Shown in pieces: positions 17,305 through 24,827 of a stretch of DNA of 64,000 nucleotides. Positions within the stretch are counted from its first letter, which is position 1, and each line of letters opens with the position of its first letter. The DNA lies in contig NZ_CP017754.1 in the NCBI RefSeq assembly GCF_001854325.1, positions 1,178,001 to 1,242,000 on the forward strand, given 5' to 3'. The stretch is from Cupriavidus malaysiensis (GTDB taxonomy: Bacteria; Pseudomonadota; Gammaproteobacteria; Burkholderiales; Burkholderiaceae). The notes beneath the pieces were generated by a model. It ran no database searches, had not been told where the DNA came from, and was given only the letters and a program-made list of their open reading frames with translations. A program made the translations under genes and the position numbers.

Positions 17305-19458
17305 TCAAGCGGCCGGTCCCGCTGTCGCCGCGGTTCCGGTCACCACCGCATCGAGGGCGAGCGCGCCTGCGCCGGCGGGGTAGGCGAGCAAGGGGTTGAT
17401 GTCGATCGACTCGAGCGAATCGCCCGCCGCCGCGGCCAGGCGCGACAGCGCGGCGATGGCGTCGGCCAGCGCGTCGAGGTCGGCCGGCGGCTGCCCCCGA
17501 TGGCCGCACAGCAGCGGCGCGGCGCGCAGCGCGCCGATCATCTCCAGCGCGCCGGCGCGATCGACCGGCGCCAGGCGGAAGCTGACGTCCTGGAACACCT
17601 CGACGTTGACGCCGCCCAGGCCGAACATCACCACCGGCCCCAGCACCGGGTCGCGGTGCGCGCCGAGGATGCACTCGATGCCGCCGCGCGCGGCCATGCG
17701 TGCCACCAGGAAGCCTTCGCGCACGGCCTGCGGCGCGTGGCGCGCGAGGTTGTCCTGCAGGCGCGCGCAGGCGGCGCGCACCGCGCCGGCGTCGGCGAGC
17801 CCGAGCGCTACCCCGCCGATATCGCTCTTGTGCAGGATGTCGCGCGACAGCACCTTGAGTGCCACCGGGTAGCCGAGCGCCTCGGCGGCGGCCACGGCGG
17901 CATCGGCATCGCGCGCGGCACGGCAGGGCACGCAGGGCAGGCCGTGCGCGCCCAGCAGGGCCATCGAGTCCGCCTCGTTCTGCGTGCCGCGCGCCAGCGC
18001 CAGCGCAGGCAGCACCGGTGTCGGCGCGGGCGCTGCGGCGCCGCTGCCCAGGTGGCGGCGGAAGTGGTTGAGCGCGGCCACCACGCGCACCGCGCGGCCA
18101 GGCTCGTCGAAGCTGGGGCAGCCCAGCGCGTCCAGCTCGGCGCGCAGCGGCGCATGCGACAGGGTGCTGAACACGATCAGGCGATCGGGCCAGGCGGCAC
18201 GCAGCGCCGCCGCCATGCGCGTCTGCACCGGCGCCATCGATGGCGACAGCCCGCCGGCGGCGAGGAAAACCAGCAGGCTGCCATAGCCGCCGTCGCCCAG
18301 CATGCGCTGCGCGGTGGCTTCGAGCAGGCCCGGGTCGGAGGTGACCTGCCCGGTCACGTCGACCGGGTTGCGCGGCGCCGCGAACGGCACCCGTTCGGTC
18401 AGCCAGCGCTGCGCCGCCTCCGGCATGGGTGCCACGTCCAGGCCGGCGTCGGCGGCGTCGTCCGCCATCAGCGCGCCGACGCCGCCGGAGACGGTCAGCA
18501 GCCCGAGCTTGTCGTTGGGCGGCAGCCGCCCCACCGAGAGCGCGTAGCCGATGCTGAAGAACTCCTCGATGCCGTGCGCGCGCCACACGCCGTACTGGCG
18601 GAACAGCGCATCGTAGACGGCGTCGTCGCCTGCCAGCGAAGCGGTGTGCGAGGCGGCCGCGGCGGCGCCCAGGCCGGTGCGTCCCACCTTGACCGCCACC
18701 ACCGGCTTGCCGTGCGCGCGCGCCAGCGCCAGCGCGGCCTTGAGGCGCTCGCCGTCGCGGCAGCCTTCGAGATAGGCCAGGATCACGCGCGTGGCGGGGT
18801 CGGCGGCCAGCCAGGCGATGCAGTCGGCCACCTGGATGTCGGCCTCGTTGCCGGTGGTGGCCCACCAGGACAGCCCCAGGCCGCGCTCGCGCGCCAGCGC
18901 GTAGGCATAGGCGCCGAAGGCGCCGCTCTGGCTGACGATGGCGATCGAGCCCGCGCGTGCCTTGCCGGCGCCGACCACCGGCGAGAAGGTGGCGTAGACA
19001 TCCTGCGCCACGTTCATGAAGCCCAGGCAGTTCGGTCCGAGCAGGCGGATGCCCGCCGCGCGCGCCTTGTCGGCCAGGCGGCGCTGCATGGCCGCGCCGT
19101 CGGCGCCGACCTCGGCGTAGCCGGCCGAGAACAGCACGATATTGCGCACGCCGGCGGCGATGGCATCGTCCAGCGCGCCGTCCACCTGTGCCGACGGCAC
19201 CGCGAACACGGCCAGGTCGATGGGCGCTTCCACCCCGCGCAGCGACGGCCAGGCACGCACCCCCTGCACTTCGGCGCGGGCCGGGTTGATCGGATAGACC
19301 TTGCCCTGGTAGCCGCATTCGAGCTGGTAGCGCAGCGGGATCGCGCCGATCTTGCCGGCGCTGGCCGAGGCGCCGACGATGGCGATGCTGCGCGGCGAGA
19401 AGAAGCTGTCGAGGGAGGCGGAGACAGCGGCGGAGGCTGGGGTGGTGGTGTCTGGCAT
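17305..19458 (-). CDS. NDP-forming acyl-CoA synthetase (fused alpha-beta, acetyl-CoA synthetase family)
   Basis: 717 aa. Order of parts: CoA-binding domain (SFFSPRSIAIVGASASAGKIG, about residues 20-40), succinyl-CoA-synthetase-like ligase domains with LLGPNCLGFMN, VSQSGAFGAYAYALA and the phosphohistidine loop SHTASLAGDD, then a C-terminal ATP-grasp domain (GYPVALKVLSRDILHKSDIG, and ESIDINPLLAYP near the end). This matches ADP-forming acetate/acyl-CoA ligases and pimeloyl-CoA-synthetase-like enzymes. The start chosen (ATG at 19458) begins just before the conserved N-terminus. Within the run it probably activates the carboxylate imported by the neighbouring transporters. Confidence 0.88.
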   Translation of the reverse strand: MPDTTTPASAAVSASLDSFFSPRSIAIVGASASAGKIGAIPLRYQLECGYQGKVYPINPARAEVQGVRAWPSLRGVEAPIDLAVFAVPSAQVDGALDDAIAAGVRNIVLFSAGYAEVGADGAAMQRRLADKARAAGIRLLGPNCLGFMNVAQDVYATFSPVVGAGKARAGSIAIVSQSGAFGAYAYALARERGLGLSWWATTGNEADIQVADCIAWLAADPATRVILAYLEGCRDGERLKAALALARAHGKPVVAVKVGRTGLGAAAAASHTASLAGDDAVYDALFRQYGVWRAHGIEEFFSIGYALSVGRLPPNDKLGLLTVSGGVGALMADDAADAGLDVAPMPEAAQRWLTERVPFAAPRNPVDVTGQVTSDPGLLEATAQRMLGDGGYGSLLVFLAAGGLSPSMAPVQTRMAAALRAAWPDRLIVFSTLSHAPLRAELDALGCPSFDEPGRAVRVVAALNHFRRHLGSGAAAPAPTPVLPALALARGTQNEADSMALLGAHGLPCVPCRAARDADAAVAAAEALGYPVALKVLSRDILHKSDIGGVALGLADAGAVRAACARLQDNLARHAPQAVREGFLVARMAARGGIECILGAHRDPVLGPVVMFGLGGVNVEVFQDVSFRLAPVDRAGALEMIGALRAAPLLCGHRGQPPADLDALADAIAALSRLAAAAGDSLESIDINPLLAYPAGAGALALDAVVTGTAATAGPAA

Positions 19459-19575
19459 GGGCGTGGACGAATGGGGCGGCGGAAGCGGTTCCGGCCCCTG
19501 GGCAAGAGGAGGGAAGCCTCCGGGGGCACGCCCCGGGGGCATCGTGCGTGTTCAGCGCATCATTCAGCGCATCGT

Positions 19576-20853
19576 TCAGCGCATGCCGAAGGCCGCCGCG
19601 CTGCCGTCTTCGATGCGGTCGGCGCAGCCCAGGTAGATGCTGCGCGACACATAGCTGCGCACCTGGCCGGCGCGCTCGCGCAGCCACGCCGCCTTGAGCC
19701 GGCGGGCCTGCGCGATCTCGGGTGCTGCACCGGGCCCGCCGTCGGGCACGGTGGCCAGCGCGTCGATGACGTGCAGCGCGAGCTGGTGCTCGCCGCGCGC
19801 GGCCAGGGCCTCGGCGTGGCGCAGCAGCGCGCCCTTGTCGGCGATGGCGGCGGCCAGCTCGGCGGCGGCCGCGGCCGGGGGCGCCGGATGCAGGCTGGTC
19901 GGGTTGCGGTCCCACCAGCCGTTCTCCGAGCGGTAGATGTCCCGCACGATATAGCTCGGATCACCGTAGGTCGGTTTCATCCAGGGCACGTCGAACCACT
20001 CGGGCGGATAGGTGATCTCGGCCAGCAGCTCGCGCTCGCCGCGGCCTTCGTTCATCAGCCGCACCACCTCGGCGTGCAGCCAGCGCAGCGCGCCGGCGGT
20101 ATGGCCCAGCACGCGCTGCACGGTCTCCTCGCCCTCCAGCACCGCGCCGAACTCGCGCACTACCTTGAGCGGGCGCAGGTCGGCCAGGCGCTCCAGCGTG
20201 CCGGCCCAGCGCAGGGTGTCGCGCAGCGTGCGGAAGGGCGTGCCGATGTTCGGAATCGAGTCGATGACCGCGGCGCTGCCGTACAGCACGCGCGCCCCGG
20301 GCACCCACACCGCGCTGACGTCGTCGGTCTCCGACGGCGCCCACAGCAGGTGGACACGGCGCGCGCCGCTGCCCAGCACCAGCTGCTCGGCATAGGTCTG
20401 GTCCGGATCGTGCAGGCGCAGCAGGCCGGCGGCCTGGTCCGGCTGGCGGCGGAACTGCAGCGCATTGATGCGGTTCTGCAGGCCTTCGGTGCGGCGGTAG
20501 CGCGCATAGCGGGCCGGCACGTTGGCATGGGCGACCAGGCGCGGGCGCGCGTGCCCGCGCTGCACCGCATCCTCCAGCCACAACGGCACGCCGGCGTTGT
20601 AGCCGACGTGGCCATGGCTGTAGCACAGCGCGACCACCGGCCGCGTGCTGACCTCGCGCAGGCTGGCGATCATGCCGGCGGTGACGCGCCCGCCCGGGCC
20701 GGCGTCCACCACCACCAGGCCTTCGTCGATCTCGGCCACGAAGCTCTGTCCCTGGCCGCGCAGCAGCCAGACGCCCGCGGCGACCGGCTCGATGCCGCTG
20801 CCGGTGTCGAGCGGGGTCCGGTCGGCGCCGGCCTTGCGTGTGTTGTCTGTCAT
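19576..20853 (-). CDS. Metallo-beta-lactamase-fold protein, alkylsulfatase-like, with altered metal motif
   Basis: 425 aa. GVWLLRGQGQSFVAEIDEGLVVVDAGPGG is the N-terminal beta-lactamase-fold strand pair, and the C-terminal half (RSENGWWDRNPTSLHPAPPAA and following helices) resembles the dimerisation domain of SdsA1/BDS1-type alkyl sulfatases. The metal motif that is normally H-x-H-x-D-H reads SHGHVGYN: His80 and His82 remain but positions 84 and 85 are Gly and Tyr. One metal site is therefore altered or lost, and sulfatase activity should not be assumed. It is the first gene of the run, with GGAG before the start and a TAATA-N5-GATTA operator 18 bp upstream. Confidence 0.75.
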   Translation of the reverse strand: MTDNTRKAGADRTPLDTGSGIEPVAAGVWLLRGQGQSFVAEIDEGLVVVDAGPGGRVTAGMIASLREVSTRPVVALCYSHGHVGYNAGVPLWLEDAVQRGHARPRLVAHANVPARYARYRRTEGLQNRINALQFRRQPDQAAGLLRLHDPDQTYAEQLVLGSGARRVHLLWAPSETDDVSAVWVPGARVLYGSAAVIDSIPNIGTPFRTLRDTLRWAGTLERLADLRPLKVVREFGAVLEGEETVQRVLGHTAGALRWLHAEVVRLMNEGRGERELLAEITYPPEWFDVPWMKPTYGDPSYIVRDIYRSENGWWDRNPTSLHPAPPAAAAAELAAAIADKGALLRHAEALAARGEHQLALHVIDALATVPDGGPGAAPEIAQARRLKAAWLRERAGQVRSYVSRSIYLGCADRIEDGSAAAFGMR

Positions 20854-20870
20854 GCGGAGTCTCCTCTTTT

Positions 20871-20898
20871 TAATACTTTGGATTAAGCATGGAGATTA
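20871..20898. promoter_or_regulatory. Pair of overlapping TAATM-N5-GATTA operators
   Basis: TAATA-CTTTG-GATTA at 20871-20885 and TAAGC-ATGGA-GATTA at 20884-20898, each one base away from the perfect palindrome seen at the porin and tetR. They start 18 bp upstream of the metallo-beta-lactamase-fold gene, where a bound repressor would block transcription. Confidence 0.65.
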
Positions 20899-21063
20899 AA
20901 TTTACCGGATGGCCCCGCGTTGTCAAGCACATGTGGGGCTCCTGCGGAGCCGCGCCGGGGGCGTATCGGCCGTCAGCCGGCGCCGCGTCTCGGCCGGCGG
21001 GCCGTGCCGGGGAAAACCCCAGTGGGCTGAATCCGGGCGACCCTCTACTCTCGGAAGATCAGG

Positions 21064-21078
21064 TAATCCCCTGCATTA
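21064..21078. promoter_or_regulatory. TAATC-N5-CATTA operator upstream of the MFS gene
   Basis: TAATC-CCCTG-CATTA, one base from the perfect motif, 141 bp before the MFS start codon. Its placement completes the pattern of one or more sites per transcription unit in this island. Confidence 0.55.
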
Positions 21079-21219
21079 ATTCCGGCCGGTGCATGTGTTG
21101 CATGCGGTACCGGCAGGCGAGGGGAGACGGGACCAGGCAAGCGCCCGCGGCCGCTCGGCGGCAGGCGCGGCGCCGGCGCCAGGGGGCGGCCGGCGGCACC
21201 AGACAGGAGCGCAGGAAGC

Positions 21220-22563
21220 ATGGCAGACACGCTGACGACTTCACCGCCGCAAGGCACCGCCCGGGCCGACGCGGATGGCGCTCCGGCCGCCGCCGCTGGC
21301 GTCTACCAGCCGCGCAAGGCCTGGGCCATCGCCACCTGGCTGACCGCTTTCTCGGCCATCAACTTCCTCGACAAGGTCGTGCTCGGCATGGTGGCGGTGC
21401 CGCTGATGCGCGACCTGCAACTCACCCCGACCCAGTTCGGCGTGGTTGCCGGCAGCTTCTTCTGGCTGTTCTCGATCTCCGCGGCGGTGGTCGGCTTCGT
21501 CGGCAACCGGGTGCCGGCACGCTGGCTGCTGCTGGCGATGGCGGTGTTGTGGTCGCTGGTGCAGTTCCCGGTGGCGCTGGCTTCCAGCGCCACCGCGCTG
21601 CTGGTCTCGCGCGTCATCCTCGGCGCGGGCGAGGGGCCCGGCTTCCCGGTCTCGGTCCACGCGCTCTACAAGTGGTTCCCGCACGAGAAGCGCAACCTGC
21701 CGGTCTCGCTGATCAACCAGGGCGCCACCATCGGCCTGCTGCTGGCCGGCCTGGGCGTGCCGCTGGTGACCCATCAGTGGGGCTGGCGCGCCAATTTCGT
21801 CGTGCTGGCCGCCGCGTCGCTGCTGTGGGCGCTGGGCTGGCTGATCTGGGGGCGCGAAGGCACGCTGCGCACCGAGGTGCAGGCGGGCGGCAGCGAGCCG
21901 GCGCGCGCGCAGGCGCCCGTGTCCTACCGCCGCCTGCTGACCGACACCACCGTGCTGTGCGGCTTCCTGACCGGCTTCGCTGCCTACTGGGGGCTGGCCC
22001 TGGCCCTCACCTGGCTGCCGTCCTACCTGGAACAGGGCCTGGGCTTCGACGCCGCCGCCGCCGGCCGCATGTTCGCCATCATCGTGGCGGCGGGCGTGCC
22101 GGTCAGCATGGGCCTGAGCTGGTGCTCGCAGCGCATGCTGCGCCGCGGCGCCTCCTCGCGCTCCGCGCGCGTGGTGTTCAGCTGCGTCTGTGTCGGCCTC
22201 GGCGGCGTGCTGCTGCTGGCACTGCCGCTGCTGCCGCTGCCGCCGGGCGGCAAGGTGGCGCTGCTGGCGGTGTCCGCGGTGCTGCCGCCGATCACCTTCG
22301 CGCTCGGACCGGCCGTGCTCGGCGAGATCGTGCCGGACGCGCAGCGCAGCGCGCTCATCGCCATCAGCACTGCGGTCTCCACCAGCGCCGGTGCCGTCGC
22401 GCCGGTGGTGATGGGGAAGCTGGTGCAGGCGCAGTCCCACGCCGGCGCCGCGCACGGCTTCGAACTCGGCTTCGGCGTATGCGGCGCGGTGATGGTGGCG
22501 GGCTGCCTGGTCGGCATCCTCGGCCAGCACCCGGAGCGCACCAGGCAGCGCCTGCGCGCCTGA
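21220..22563 (+). CDS. MFS transporter (anion:cation symporter-like)
   Basis: 447 aa, about twelve hydrophobic segments. Family landmarks: AINFLDKVVLGMVAVPLMRDLQLTPTQFG in the first helix region, GAGEGPGFPVSVHALYKWFP in helix 4 and INQGATIGLLLAG in helix 5, the pattern of the ACS family (phthalate, hexuronate, allantoate and similar acids). A central cytoplasmic loop follows WGREGTLRTE. AGGAG precedes the ATG. With the Bug receptor and porin it gives the island three transport proteins, consistent with uptake of an organic anion. Confidence 0.88.
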   Translation: MADTLTTSPPQGTARADADGAPAAAAGVYQPRKAWAIATWLTAFSAINFLDKVVLGMVAVPLMRDLQLTPTQFGVVAGSFFWLFSISAAVVGFVGNRVPARWLLLAMAVLWSLVQFPVALASSATALLVSRVILGAGEGPGFPVSVHALYKWFPHEKRNLPVSLINQGATIGLLLAGLGVPLVTHQWGWRANFVVLAAASLLWALGWLIWGREGTLRTEVQAGGSEPARAQAPVSYRRLLTDTTVLCGFLTGFAAYWGLALALTWLPSYLEQGLGFDAAAAGRMFAIIVAAGVPVSMGLSWCSQRMLRRGASSRSARVVFSCVCVGLGGVLLLALPLLPLPPGGKVALLAVSAVLPPITFALGPAVLGEIVPDAQRSALIAISTAVSTSAGAVAPVVMGKLVQAQSHAGAAHGFELGFGVCGAVMVAGCLVGILGQHPERTRQRLRA

Positions 22564-22641
22564 GACGCCGGGGCCCCGCCCGCAAAGGGCAGGGGCGACT
22601 CCGCACTTGTCCCGGCTTGCCGGTACCAGGGCCTGCGCCGA

Positions 22642-22656
22642 TAATCCTCCGGATTA
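22642..22656. promoter_or_regulatory. Perfect TAATC-N5-GATTA operator directly upstream of tetR
   Basis: TAATC-CTCCG-GATTA, ending 19 bp before the preferred start codon of the TetR-family gene (22676). The position is that of an autoregulatory operator, and the sequence links this regulator to the other four sites. Confidence 0.75.
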
Positions 22657-22675
22657 GCTTATGAGGTATTGGCAG

Positions 22676-23458
22676 ATGAGCCGCGTGCGCAACCGATCGC
22701 TCTCCTCCTTCCTGGCCGACGCCAGCGTGATGGACCCGCCGCCCGGCCCGGCGCCTGCCCCGCGCAAGGCGGCGCCCGCCGGCACGCCCGGCGCCCCGGC
22801 CGCCAACCCGCTGGAGAACGAGACCGCGCGGCGCATGCTGGAGATCGCCGAGCGCCTCTTTGCCGAGCACGGCGTGGAACTGGTGCCGCTGCGCCAGATC
22901 GTGGTGGAGGCGGGCCAGCGCAACCGCTCCGCGCTGCACTATCACTTCGGCTCGCGCGAGGCCCTGGTCAGCCACCTGCTGAACTTCCGCCTGGCCCAGG
23001 TCAACGTGCTGCGCGACCGCTACCTGGACGAGGTCGAGGCCGCCGGCCTGGGCGGCGACGTGCGCACCATCGTCGAGGCCTCGATCAGCGCGCTGGCCGA
23101 TACCATCTGCGACACGCCGTGGGGCGCGCGCTACGTCAAGGTGCTGGCGCAGGCTACCCTGAGCCCGGGCCTGGTCAACGAGGAGATGATCGATCCGGCG
23201 GCCATGTCCGGCGTGATCCGCGCGCGCCGCCTGATCGCCGCTGCGCTGCCCGGCATCCCGCGCAAGGTGATGCATCACCGGCAGCAGTGGTTCAACCAGA
23301 GCGTGGTCTACGCGCTGGCGCAGTGGTGCCAGCAGTCCGAGGGCAAGCCAGAGCAGCCACCCGTGGCCGACCTGGCCGACTACTGCACCGCCGCGCTGAC
23401 CGCGCCGGTCAGCAAGGGGCGCCGCGTCTGGCGCAGCAGCAAGGGCCGCGCGGCCTGA
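22676..23458 (+). CDS. TetR-family transcriptional regulator
   Basis: 260 aa. A disordered Pro/Ala-rich N-terminus (about 40 residues) precedes the TetR helix-turn-helix: RRMLEIAERLFAEHGVELVPLRQIVVEAGQ, then NRSALHYHFGSREALV. The C-terminal half is helical and would bind the effector. I prefer ATG 22676, which has GAGG 9 bases upstream; ATG 22661 in frame adds five residues and would overlap that site. It lies 112 bp after the MFS gene and has its own operator. It likely represses the porin, the minus-strand run, the MFS gene and itself until an acid or its CoA thioester binds. Confidence 0.88.
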   Translation: MSRVRNRSLSSFLADASVMDPPPGPAPAPRKAAPAGTPGAPAANPLENETARRMLEIAERLFAEHGVELVPLRQIVVEAGQRNRSALHYHFGSREALVSHLLNFRLAQVNVLRDRYLDEVEAAGLGGDVRTIVEASISALADTICDTPWGARYVKVLAQATLSPGLVNEEMIDPAAMSGVIRARRLIAAALPGIPRKVMHHRQQWFNQSVVYALAQWCQQSEGKPEQPPVADLADYCTAALTAPVSKGRRVWRSSKGRAA

Positions 23459-23519
23459 GCCCGCACGCCGCACGCCGCGCGCGTATGCTTGCAGCGCAGC
23501 GGGCGTGTTCCGCGCCCGC

Positions 23520-24038
23520 ATGACCGGACCCATCAAGATGCCCACCATCTATCTCGCCGGCTTCGACGTGTTCCGCCGCGATGCCATCGCCCACGGCGAA
23601 GCGCTCAAGGCGCTGTGCGCCACCTACGGCTGCGACGGCCTCTACCCGCTCGACCATGCCCTGCCGCCCGGGCTGAGCGGTCCCGCCGCGGCGCAGTGGA
23701 TCTACCAGGCCAATCTCGCGCTGATCCGGCGCGCCGACCTGCTGATGGCCAACCTGGACGACTTCCGCGGCCCGGGCGAGCCGGATGCCGGCACCGCCTT
23801 CGAGGTCGGCTACGCGGTGGCGCTGGGCAAGCCGGTGTGGGCCTACAGCGCCGATGCCGGCACGCTGCTGGAGCGCGTGGCGGTGGTGACCGACGCCGAG
23901 GGCCGCGGCCTCGATGCGCGCGGCTACGTGGTGGAGGACTTCGGCCTGGGCAAGAACCTGATGCTGGCGTGCGCGGCGCGCATGGTGCAGGGTGGCGCGC
24001 GCGAATGCCTGCAGGCGATCGCACGCGCGGCGTCCTAG
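23520..24038 (+). CDS. Nucleoside 2-deoxyribosyltransferase-like protein
   Basis: 172 aa from ATG 23520; ATG 23505 and ATG 23538 are in-frame alternatives and none has a clear ribosome site. TIYLAGFDVFRRDA is the first strand and substrate loop, IRRADLLMANLDDFRGPGEPD the second, and GTAFEVGYAVALGKPVWAY carries the catalytic glutamate of the PF05014 family. These enzymes cleave or transfer 2'-deoxyribose between bases in the cytoplasm; YtoQ-like members of the fold have other roles. It follows tetR at 61 bp but has no obvious link to the catabolic island. Confidence 0.8.
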   Translation: MTGPIKMPTIYLAGFDVFRRDAIAHGEALKALCATYGCDGLYPLDHALPPGLSGPAAAQWIYQANLALIRRADLLMANLDDFRGPGEPDAGTAFEVGYAVALGKPVWAYSADAGTLLERVAVVTDAEGRGLDARGYVVEDFGLGKNLMLACAARMVQGGARECLQAIARAAS

Positions 24039-24056
24039 TGGACAAGCCGCCTGGCT

Positions 24057-24101
24057 GCTTAACCCGCTTAACCCGCTTAACCCGCTTAACCCGCTTAACT
24101 C
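24057..24101. repeat. 9-bp tandem repeat GCTTAACCC, five copies
   Basis: Four exact copies and a fifth with one change, between the stop of the deoxyribosyltransferase gene and the end of pqiC, which converge here. Confidence 0.9.
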
Positions 24102-24140
24102 CGCCTAATCACCTGGCTGCTTGGCCGCCTCCGCGCGGCA

Positions 24141-24827
24141 TCAAGGCTGCAGCGCGCGCACGCCGCCGGCGATGTCGTCGGCCGCGCCCGCCAGGATCTG
24201 GCGGTAGGCCGCCACCACGCCGTCCACACCGCTGCCGGCCGGCAGGTCGGCACGGCTCTGGCCGCTGGCCAGCTTGCCGTCCGGCAGCCGCCGCACGGTC
24301 CAGTTGATCAGGGCGCCGGCGCGGCCGCCGGGCGCGGCATCCAGGCGCACCACGTCGGCGGTGATTCGGTAGACTGGCTCGACGCCGGACAGGCCCTGCC
24401 GGTAAGTGTCCTGGGCGTCCAGCGCGGCCTGCAGGCGCTGCGACAGCGCATCGCGCAGCTCATCGGGCAGCGGCGCCGACCAGCGCGCCAGTTCGAGGCG
24501 GCGCAGCCGGCTGTCGCCATCGGCGCTGCCGTCCTCGCCCACCACCAGTTCGGCGCGGTTCAGGCGCTCGGGCACGTGTACCGGCGCTACTTCGATCCAC
24601 ACGGGTTTGCCTTGAGGCGTGGCCTGCGGCGCGGCGGCCGCGCCGGTGCCGCTGGCCTGCGCCAGCGTGTAGTAGCGCGGCTCGGGCGAGGCGCAGCCGG
24701 CCAGCAGGGCAGCCAGGGCGGCCGCGGCAAGGGTGTTCGCCAGGGTTGCCGCGCCGGTGCGCGCAGTGGCGGCCGGCAGGCGGCGCGGGTCGGTGCGGCG
24801 GGCGTCGAATCGGGGGCGGTTCATCAC
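24141..24827 (-). CDS. pqiC: Outer-membrane lipoprotein PqiC (ABC-type transport auxiliary, DUF330)
   Basis: 228 aa. Lipoprotein signal ending ALLAGC, then SPEPRYYTLAQ, the conserved N-terminus of PqiC/YmbA proteins, and a later WIEVAPVHVPERLNRAELVV. PqiC forms the outer-membrane end of the PqiB tunnel that moves lipids between the membranes. Its start overlaps the end of pqiB by 4 bases (ATGA), so translation is coupled. The first 25 residues before the hydrophobic core are unusually basic; the second Met is an equivalent start. Confidence 0.9.
   Translation of the reverse strand: MMNRPRFDARRTDPRRLPAATARTGAATLANTLAAAALAALLAGCASPEPRYYTLAQASGTGAAAAPQATPQGKPVWIEVAPVHVPERLNRAELVVGEDGSADGDSRLRRLELARWSAPLPDELRDALSQRLQAALDAQDTYRQGLSGVEPVYRITADVVRLDAAPGGRAGALINWTVRRLPDGKLASGQSRADLPAGSGVDGVVAAYRQILAGAADDIAGGVRALQP

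Larger units (their letters stand above)
20854..21219. other. Divergent control region between the catabolic run and the MFS gene
   Basis: About 365 bp holding three variants of the TAATC-N5-GATTA palindrome: two overlapping copies next to the minus-strand run and one nearer the MFS gene. Apart from these and the ribosome sites it looks featureless. Confidence 0.65.

Noticed and set aside
16133..19915. Very long minus-strand open frame of 1260 codons
   Set aside because: Only its last part (from 17179) is a real gene, the Bug receptor. The upstream part is an out-of-frame read of the CoA ligase gene, rich in Arg, Ala and Gly as expected for a shadow frame in GC-rich DNA.
19576..20853. Calling the beta-lactamase-fold gene a functional alkyl sulfatase
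   Set aside because: Two of the four residues of the H-x-H-x-D-H motif are replaced, so the activity cannot be asserted.
17047..20886. Plus-strand open frame of 1279 codons opposite the catabolic run
   Set aside because: It lies antisense to three well-supported genes, has no recognisable domain and has the composition of a shadow frame.
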